From assembly GCF_910592395.1 (NCBI RefSeq), contig NC_088313.1, forward strand, positions 7,008,501-7,072,500: a stretch of 64,000 nt of DNA, in the 5' to 3' direction. The position numbers were made by a program, and so were the translations under genes. Position 1 is the first letter of the stretch. Each line of letters opens with the position of its first letter. Source of the DNA: Lineus longissimus. Lineage: Eukaryota; Nemertea; Pilidiophora; Heteronemertea; Lineidae. The notes beneath the pieces were generated by a model. It was not told where the DNA came from. It saw only the letters and a list, made by a program, of their open reading frames with translations, and did no database searches. This document shows positions 55,651 through 64,000 of the stretch, piece by piece.

Positions 55651-56697
55651 TGTACCCTTATGTAATGACACCTTGGAGACCAAGTTTCGGTCCGATTCGT
55701 TTCATGGTTTGGCCACCAGGGGGCCAAACGTTAAAAGTGAACATATGCAATATCTCCCTTAATAGTAGTCGGGAAATTTTGAAAAAAATATGGTAGGTAC
55801 TTCTAGCAAAGGTGCATCATATATCCTCCAGGTTTTTGATTTGACCTCCTTTTCAAGGTCACAGAGGTCAAATGGTGTAAATTGGGCGTTAGGATGTAAC
55901 GATGGCACGTTTCTAAACTGCAATGACTATTGATACCAAATTTGGTACACATTTACCCCTTAGTCAGGTGATCTCAGGGACCAAAGTTTGGTCCAATATG
56001 ATTCACCACTTGACCACCAGGGGGCAAAATCCAAAAACCTTAAAAATGTGATTATTCCTTAACCTCTTGCCCGATTGCCACCAATTTGATATCATGGGTA
56101 CATCTAACCACCATACAGTATATGTCACACAGGTTTTTAATTTGACCTTCTTGTCAAGGTCACAGAGGTCAAATGGCATAAATTCGCCGTCAGGCCGTAA
56201 CTATGGCACGTTTCTTAACTGCAATGACTATTGATCACAAATTAAGTACACATGGACCCCTTGGTCAGGTGATCTCAGGTACCGAAGTTTGGTCCGATCT
56301 GATTTGCCGTTTGGCCTCCAGGGAGGGGGCCAAATCCTAAATTCTTCAAAATGCCATTATTCCTAGTAATGACTTGCCCGATTGGCACCAATTTTATATC
56401 ATAGGTACATCTAATTCTAACAACCATTCAATGTGTCACCCGGGTCTTCTTTGATTTGACCTACTTTTCAAGGTCACAGAGGTCGAATGTACTGTAAATT
56501 GGCCATTTTGGGGAAATTGTAATTGCTTGGACCTACATCAAACCTAACACTACATGACACAATACCATGCTCTTTATCCATCTTTCCTCCACATGAGGTG
56601 AGCACAATGGCCCTGGCCATTTCATTTATCCAAATCAGGAAGAAGACTGAAGTCAATAGAGAGGTTAAGAGTTTGATACGAAAACGAGGTGATTTTT

Positions 56698-58420
56698 AGC
56701 TCAGCTGACTAAGTCAGCCGAGCTTGTCAAATAAGTTGTTCAGTGGCGTCCGTCTGTCCATCCATCCATCCATCCATCCATCCATCCATCCATCCATCCA
56801 TCCATCCATCCATCCGTCCGTTAAACCCATGGTGCACATTTTGTAACCGTAAGACCTAGAGACTTCAATTTTGCATTTCTGGATACTTCTGGTCAAACTC
56901 TACTTTCAAAACAAAATTTGTCGCCATTCGACCTACTTCCTGCGAGCGAGAGTGCATTAAGGAAACTGGCCTATATCGGCCGAGGAGCAGCAGAATTAGT
57001 CGAAATATGCTCTAATATTAAGATAAAATTCTTGAAAATCTATTTTATTGAGAAAAAGTTCAAAATTTTAACAGGAGAGGGCGCTACCTGCCTTTTAATT
57101 ATTTCTGCCGATTCAAATTGCCGCCCGATGACGTCAGCCATCAATGAAGTCTCCTATTTGCCAGTTCTCAAAACATGGCAGCTACACAACAAAAGCAGTA
57201 GCTCCAGGAATAAATCACTGTTCACTTCAGCTTCGTAATCGATTGTACCCCCACTTTATTGTGTTTTGTGTGGTGTTCCTATTCAATCAACGATGTAAGG
57301 CCTTATTATGTTGGTTTTAATTGAGAAGGTGCATTATAAGCGGCGTACGAAATACCGAAGCGGAGACAAAATGGCGGCATGTTGTTTACGCTATGTGCAA
57401 TAATCTTGGAGCTCAATGACACTCAAGTACCCAATTTTCTGCTTAAAAAGTAGTCTGGTAGGCGATATTATCACTAGTTCGTTTCAGTGGTAGTCATAAG
57501 GTCTTTAGGGACTAAATTCAGAAATTAGTTCTTGAATATTTGGCGACATTTCTGTGAAAACGATATCGGAAGTGCATGCTCTGTTCGCGATGACATCGCC
57601 GATGTATTTTGAAGTGGAGAATTCCCACAGTATGTGCAGTGAATCGGCATGATTCTGTTCGCCTATTATGTTTTAGTTCTACGATTCTTTCATGAGTAAA
57701 AAGTAGACATTCTGAGCAATACAATAATGTCACTCCCATAAAAATTGATTGGAAATTGAGGGAGCTACGGCATTCTCTTCGGCAACTGGCAGCGCTGAAA
57801 AAATACATTGCATACTGTACAATACCAAATGGCACATTTTAAAAAGCGCTCATTGGACAACGTAGGGCATCACCAGAAATGACGTCATCGCTGGTCTAAA
57901 TAGAAAACTACGGTGGCGCAGTAGAGCACAAGAAAAGGTTTAGCATTAACTTCGTCATGCAAGCTTCAGCAACAAAACGATTTCTCATGAATGATTTATT
58001 TGATCATCATCAGCTTGTTTCCCCTGATAGATAAAAAAATGATTTACAATTTCCATCAAAGTTTTCTATTTTGTGTATAGTCACATGTTATTTAACTGGC
58101 AAGGAGCCAAGCAGTTTTGAATATTCGCGGGAAAATACTTCGTACTTGTAAACGAGGCTATGACAATGAGTATCCTCATTCATGGCATAAACTTCATGTT
58201 TCGGTAAATATTTTCATACGATGATTTCACCCGAATTATGGTCAGGATTGAGGAATGAACAGTGGCATAATTATGTCAACCAAAAACATTGGTACCGTAG
58301 TGAACGCAAAAGGATATCAAATACCATGGAGCATGCCATTTTCATGCATAATGAACTAAACACCGGGAAGATATTAATGATATTAACTCAGCTGAGCGCC
58401 AGGCCCTTGGGCCTCTTGTT
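56698..58420 (+). mobile_element. Terminal-hairpin element family C
   Basis: The 5' hairpin AGCTCAGCTGAC / GTCAGCCGAGCT has a 3-base loop and one mismatch. A (CATC)n microsatellite runs at about 56756-56819. The 3' TCAGCTGAGC is the inverse of the 5' GCTCAGCTGA. The terminal hairpin CCAGGCCC-TTGGGCC is followed by TCTTGTT. Same architecture as families A and B, but a different core, without the AGGTCA or CCACCAGGGGGC modules. This 3' terminus resembles abundant repeats I know from bivalve genomes. Confidence 0.82.
56756..56819. repeat. (CATC)n microsatellite
   Basis: About 15 tetranucleotide units (TCCA/CATC) near the 5' end of the family C element. The minus-strand ORF of Asp-Gly-Trp-Met repeats is an artefact. 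Confidence 0.95.
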
Positions 58421-59681
58421 TTTCTTCTGGTTGAAGTCATCGAGTCAAGTTGATTGTTTTGTATGGTCGTTTTTAGGCGTACCACAGATCAACGACACAC
58501 TGTTGCATTTCTGACAGTAGGCGACGTGATATAGGTCATCAAAATGCCACCTCGTTCTCTTTCTAAGATCAAAATCTTAACCTCTCTCTCTAATGTCATG
58601 GGAAATCTGCATTACTCTGTGTGGTCTGGAGGGGGTCACCAAGAGTGTGGCGTGTGTAATGATGGCATGTGGTCTTCTCAAAATGGCCTCTGAAATTATG
58701 AAAATATCAAATTATTGTAAAGTGAAAAGGACTTTTCAATGTGAATTTCACCGAAATAGTACATTGTACTTAATCTGATATGTGATTGGTTGATTTGAGT
58801 TCCTGCTTTGTTGGGAGAGAAAAGCCTTTGGCTAATCAGTGGTTAAAAGCCATGAATATCAATTGCTGCCCCAGGCCTACTGCATTCTTTTTGGGGTTCT
58901 TTACAGCATCATTTCTGAACAGGGTGGTTATAAGTTGGATCTGAACACTGAATGCTGAGGAAACTGAATTTTGAAGAGGTTGGCATTTTCACAGGATGTA
59001 GAGAGGGGGAAGGTAAAAGAAATGCATTACAAAAACTTGTTTTTCAACAGGGTGGCAAAAAATGTGTAGGCTGTAAAACAGAGGATTTTTTTCTCTCAAA
59101 GGGGTGGACCGCCTTGTTAGAATGGCGTGTGGAGTAATTGTTATTTGTACTTGCCTCCTCAAAATGTACATGAGCCTGTTTCATTTCGGTTCATTTCAGG
59201 AATTTTAGACATCTATTGTAAAGTAACCCCTAAATTTTTAGAATCAAAATGGACTGAAATGTATTGCTTCAATAAATTCATAATTATCTGATTTATGTAC
59301 TTAATAGCTGTGTTTGTTGGCTTCCTGATAATTTATGCAGGGTGAAAATAAGGCAGTGACCTGTCAAGTACCGTACTTTGTAGTGGGCAACGTCACAGTT
59401 TTCAAAAATGTTAAGAGATGTACGCAAGTATTTGCATGACGACCACTCATTTATGAAGACTTGGGGACCTTTTTGCCAATCATATAGTTCATATTTCACT
59501 TTATCATCTGAGAAAAAAATGCCTACAATGTATGTCTCAATGATAAAGGGTCCAAATCGACCGAGAAAGAATCTGTATGTAAAAATGTACAGGGAAATTT
59601 CTCCCCAAAACGAAATGTTTCCCAAGGTCGAAGTCTGGTGTGACGTAGCCGACTTAGTTACATACCACTTGGTGTCCTGTA
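58421..59681. other. Intergenic, nothing recognised
   Basis: Short ORFs on both strands without domains or splice support. Confidence 0.4.
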
Positions 59682-59902
59682 CACTCTTAGAAATAAAGGT
59701 TTTTCAGCTCTTGAAAACCTTTAATGGTTTTTCAGCCAGCACAAATATGCACCCGGTAGAGGTTTTTCAGCAAAGTGAAAACCCTTAAAGGTTTTTCACG
59801 ATCTCGAAAACCATTTGGGGTTTTTCATTTTACCAAAAAACCTCTACGGGGTGCATATTTGTTTTGGCCAAAAACCCTCAAAAACCTTTATTTTTAAGAT
59901 TG
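59682..59902. mobile_element. Palindromic MITE (CACTCTTA ends), copy 2
   Basis: 221 bp, starting CACTCTTAGAAATAAAGG and ending ..TTTTTAAGATTG, flanked by TA (59680-59681 and 59903-59904). Closely similar to the copy at 21786-22028 but with small deletions near the right end. Confidence 0.85.
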
Positions 59903-59904
59903 TA

Positions 59905-62559
59905 GATAAAACTAGCAATTACATATAACCCTGATTTGCCCAAACGATTCCCATTCTGAGTACTAGGGCCTTGTATGTTATGATTGTATGTTATGTGTAC
60001 GAGACATTCATCGTTCAAGCATACATTGTAGTTCACCAGTTCTTCAAGGATTAGCCTATGGATGATGGATGAAAGTAGAATATTCTGTCTCCCTATTTCC
60101 TGCTCAACCAATCGATCCTATCGTCTATGCATCTCAAGGACGGTCTGAATATTGAACCATCCATGGACAATCGGTTCTGGATCCTGACGACTTGCATCTC
60201 TAGTTCGCTGCAATTCTGACAGAAACCGTATCTAAAGTCCCATTGTAGTAATAAAAGTGTCCCCCCCCCCTGAAAAAAATTCTCCCCTTCTGTATTCGAC
60301 GAATTACGGCTCTAAAGAAGCCGCTCGACCGTCAATAGCTCAGCGCCTGATTGTCCGGGTAACAAATGACTTTCCATCATGGGACATTTCAAACTAGAGC
60401 TTGAAATCTTGGAGCAAGTAGAACTCGTTTAAAGTGCTGTTAATACCAATTTCAAGGCTGGGATGCAGTTCCCTGGAAAACAACTGCATACCCCGTGCAT
60501 ACCATCCTTGAAATTTGAATTCATTTTGAAGAAGTTCTAATTACTCCGAGATTTCACATTCTAGCGAAAATGGACCGCTGTCGTATACAAGGACATCTTG
60601 CATGAAACCTTAGAGTAAGGGAGTATTAAAAGTACGCAGCCGACTTCAAACGTTCAATCGTACATCCCCCGCCACAGCGTGGCACAGACTCCCTGAGAGT
60701 TGCCGTTCGTGTCAACCTAAGTTGGTCTAACTTGTTACAAAACATGACCTGTAATCGCGTATAAAGTACTTGTAATTCCTAGTGGTCTGGGATCTCTTGG
60801 TACCACTCGGTAAGAAACCTGCTTCAGAAGACAAAATTCAGCGTACAGTTCGGGACATCAAGTGTGAAAGAGGTCTGGAAAAAATGTAGGCCCTAAATGT
60901 ACTTGGTCTGCATAAAATAGTCGTATAAAAATCGATGAGTTTGAGATTCTATATTCCGTTAATTCTATCTATTGATATTTTCTTTGTATCTAGTTGGCTG
61001 TTTCAGTAGGCCTAGGCTATGGCATTTACCCGGCAGTTTATTTCTCAAGTCCACAAACTAAATGTATCAGTTTTATTGAACTCCTGAATTAATTCCATGT
61101 CGCTCCACTCATAAATATATTCTTCAACAACCATGAAACACAATTCGCCAAAGGCCCGAAGACCGAGCAGCAGCTCAGTTTAGCGTTCTCCATGTGCCAG
61201 TGCAGACGGAACATCTTCACTGATTGGCTGATGGCCGTCACCGCATATCAGAGCCTCGCCGCCGGGGCGTAGGCTCCCTGGGCAGCCGTCCGCGTCAACC
61301 AGTTCTGGTTATCCAAACGGCTGCCTTTTATCGCGGGTTTTTTGTCATATGATCAAAGGTTGCTGCCTCCTTCCTGATGTTCGGCGGGACGAGCTTGATA
61401 CCTCATCGATTATTGCAGTGCAATATCGTTGTATGGTATTGATTCATGCGTGAATTCTGCGTTGTTTATACCATGCTCTCCATCGTGAATGTCGATCTTT
61501 CCTTGCTCACCATAGTGATATTGTTTAGCCTGCTCATGGTGAATACATGTATGTGCGTCCCGGGATTATTGTCAGTTTGCCATGCTGCCATTTGGTGGTG
61601 AGTTCCGCTAGGAAAGTGTGGATCAAACCCTGTATACCTAACAGTAATAAAGGTGACTTTGCTCATAAATGTGACTTTATGCATAATATCAAGATGTCAA
61701 AGAACAAAATACTGAATGAAGATAGATAAGCTACTCTCTGTGTACAGAAATCAAATAAATTTATTAATGCAATACATTGTAGTGTATACTTTTACATTCA
61801 CGACACAATGAAAGGCCAAGTTGAACACTTTCTTTTACATTCAATACAACATTTCATGATGACAACCTCTCTGTCGCCATATGACCGCATAAATTCATGA
61901 TTGGCCTCGAAAGGGTAAAATTCTGATGCATCTGAAAATATTTTTTGGCTCGATTCCATGAGAAAATAAAATTCAGATAATTAGTCGCTTGAGGGGACGC
62001 GCGTTGTCCATCTTGCCAGTAATAGCCTATGGGCTCCACCTGTTGAGTTGACTCCAATGTTTTTTATTACTCGTTTAAGTGGACATGGTCATGGTGAGCC
62101 TGAGAAGTGGCCGAAGCCTGGTATATTATACACGTGCCTTATACGGTCGAGTCATGATAGATATCCATTCGTTGTGAAAGTTTTACATCAAGCTTGGCAT
62201 GAATTTACATCCAAACAATGGGGGAGGACCAAACCCGATTTACTCGTATGCTGGTCAAGTGTTCAAGTCGACGTTGCGACATACGCGAGTTAAAACTTAT
62301 ACCGGCGTACTAGGGAAGGGTTGGTTCAACTGGAATTGTTGTATATTATGGGTTAATCAATATTCATTTCAATTCAATTTAATTTATTTGACTGATATTT
62401 AGGCCACCAGCCCCTTTACAGTATAATAACAAGGAGAAGCTACTAGACTCTGAACCCAGTCTTTTCGGATTGCGGCGTCCGTCATCCTCATGCAAAGGGG
62501 CGGGATAACCACTGCGGGGGGGGGGGGTGTAGAAGCTACTGGCATGTTAATACAATTGT
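59905..62559. other. Intergenic, weak diverged repeats
   Basis: Poly-C at about 60260-60270. Two diverged segments of about 60 bp (about 60665-60725 and 61258-61310) share CCGCC..GGCGT/GCGTGG..GCTCCCTG..GTCAACC. No gene supported. Confidence 0.4.
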
Positions 62560-63410
62560 ATACAATGACATTAAGAACTTGCGTTACACTCACATATCGT
62601 GTCTTTGCCTTTTTGCTTCTTGTAGAAACGATGATACACCACGTAATACATCATAATGTTTTGAAGACATAGTATTGATGAAGGATTGAATAGTTGGCAG
62701 TATAAACGGCAAAGATCAAACCCGTAAGTCATGTAAAAAACACAGATATTGAGGATATGAAATTCATCATCCACTTCTCTGTTACCACAGTAGCGGCAGA
62801 AGTCTAGTTCACGCTTGTCTCTGAAGAGGCCGCATCTAAAACTTGCAATATATACAATGTCGGAATGTTTTTTATGGAAGCACTAGAGGTATATAGCTCT
62901 GCCTCGAAATTGGTTTTAAAGAGTTTGTAGTATGATAAAGTTGTTGAATTCTTCAATCTGGCAAACCATTCTTGTTGATAATTGTCCTTTATTCTTTGTT
63001 TGAACTCGGAGATAAACTGTTCTTCTCCACGTTCTGACATGTCTTACGCAACATATCACGCATCACATTTGCAACCCAGTTTGGCCTTCCCCTTTCCAAA
63101 TCTTTTAATTGGCACTCATATGCCATTGTTGCATATATTGTAGAAAGGCATGTGGGTCAATCGTAACCAATTTTTCATGACCTTGACTTTGGAATAATAA
63201 GAAACCAGTTTGAAACGGCCGCAATCTCCCAAAACGGCAGTATTGTTGGCTTTTAAAGAAACATCGCTTGCACGCTTAATAACAAAAGAACAAAGGACCA
63301 TTTTCGAGAAATTTCTGGCAACGAAAGGGTTAACCTCATTATTCAAATCTAAGCATGCAAGTGTGGTGAAATCCCGAGAGGAAAAAATATTCTCTTGAAG
63401 CTGCACAAAG
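62560..63410 (-). pseudogene. LINE ORF2 C-terminal fragment
   Basis: Read on the minus strand from 63410 down: a segment with LGDCGRFKLVSYYSKVKVMK and NWLRLTHMPFYN, then YECQLKDLERGRPNWVANV (across 63116-63040), DNYQQEWFARLKNSTTLSYY and KLFKTNFEAELY (62990-62880), and DDEFHILNICVFYM (about 62770). This order is that of the region after the reverse transcriptase in LINEs of marine animals. At least two frame breaks. Not active. Confidence 0.72.
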
Positions 63411-64000
63411 TTTTCGCATGCTTAATTGAAGGTTTTTTTTTCATCCTCGACAGAATATATCGATCAGGATTCAATAATGTTGATAACAGCTGGGGTGTGT
63501 TTCATGCGTCTGTGGACTGTGGCCCCTATTCACACTACTAGTAAATGACAAGTCAAATCAAACTGAGGTACAGCCATGATGTTAAAAAGAGGACAAACGT
63601 AAACAAGTGAATCTGACGCATGTTCAGTGAAACAATATCGAGATCCTATGTATAGATGTAATCACATCTATGATCAAGTCTGGGGTTCTGGACCCAAGAC
63701 GCATCAAAAATGTCGTCATATGACCAAAGAATATCGATAATGCTATGCGTCCGCGAATATTTAAATCCATTTACATTTCCAAGACGTTCCCACTGTGAGT
63801 AAAAACAAATCAACTCGGCTCTATCTAGAGGAAATTCATATGCACTAGCACTCTGCGACTGTATTCACTGCAACAGGTGTAATGGTTTTGTGTGTTTCAA
63901 GTTTTGAGTGTTTTCCTCTCATTGTTTAATTTGGGAGCAGTCAGCAGTCAACGATAGATTGACGACTTTTTTTGTGTTTTCCCCTATATTGAAAAGTCGT
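63411..64000. other. Window end, nothing recognised
   Basis: May contain further upstream parts of the minus-strand LINE, but no RT motif was recognised. Confidence 0.35.

Larger units (their letters stand above)
55188..56626 (+). mobile_element. Terminal-hairpin element family A, copy A4, split by a SINE
   Basis: Same ends as A1-A3. The first module is interrupted after ..TTGAAACTTGGT by a SINE (55319-55650) and resumes at TGTACCCTTATG. The five bases ACACA present in A1 are missing at the junction. Confidence 0.87.

Noticed and set aside
56714-56896. Minus-strand ORF with repeated Asp-Gly-Trp-Met
   Set aside because: Translation of the CATC microsatellite.

Overview
This window looks like intron-rich, repeat-rich nuclear DNA from a marine invertebrate. 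Spliced genes have GT-AG introns. DNA transposons are dense, there are decayed non-LTR retrotransposons and a tRNA-derived SINE, and a 100-N scaffold gap sits at 6059-6158. The palindromic word TAGGCCTA is strongly over-represented, and one foldback element has tandem-repeat arms like the TU elements described from sea urchins. An echinoderm, or another invertebrate deuterostome, is my best guess; a mollusc is not excluded. No taxon-specific gene proves it.

Layout. (1) 214-5062 is a decayed pogo-like transposon bounded by TA. Its transposase is split by a short TIR element carrying a 9-bp target duplication, and that element is itself invaded by an inverted copy of its own family. (2) 6726-7826, minus strand, is an intronless protein-kinase ORF. 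(3) 8413-10953 is a TIR element with a 9-bp target duplication and an internal tandem duplication of about 480 bp. (4) 11587-12800 is another TIR element. (5) 17405-18540 and 19630-21100 are two decayed LINE fragments. (6) 21530-23600 is a satellite with a unit of about 78 bp, interrupted by a palindromic MITE. (7) 24227-36412 and 40172-52047 are two tandem paralogous multi-exon genes of a family I do not recognise. Their introns hold a second, better preserved pogo element, a large foldback element and many other repeats. (8) 53173-54103, 54405-54701 and 55188-58420 hold a foldback element, a TTAA-flanked MITE, a SINE nested in a terminal-hairpin element, and a different terminal-hairpin family. 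(9) 62560-63410, minus strand, is a LINE 3' fragment.

The most notable feature is the set of terminal-hairpin elements (families A, B and C). Each has a short 5' subterminal inverted repeat, a GTC or CATC microsatellite, a core of tandem modules of about 300 bp, a 3' copy of the subterminal repeat and a 3' terminal hairpin. This is the architecture of Helentron-related non-autonomous elements (HINEs). One copy sits in a pogo transposase exon at a run of T with no target duplication, and its removal restores the reading frame exactly. In families A and B most core modules carry a match to the CTCF core motif and many carry a perfect DR3 nuclear-receptor element.

The two paralogous genes are the only clear multi-exon host-gene candidates. 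The kinase ORF may be host or mobile. Everything else identified is mobile or repetitive, so the window reads as two related host genes embedded in several generations of nested insertions.
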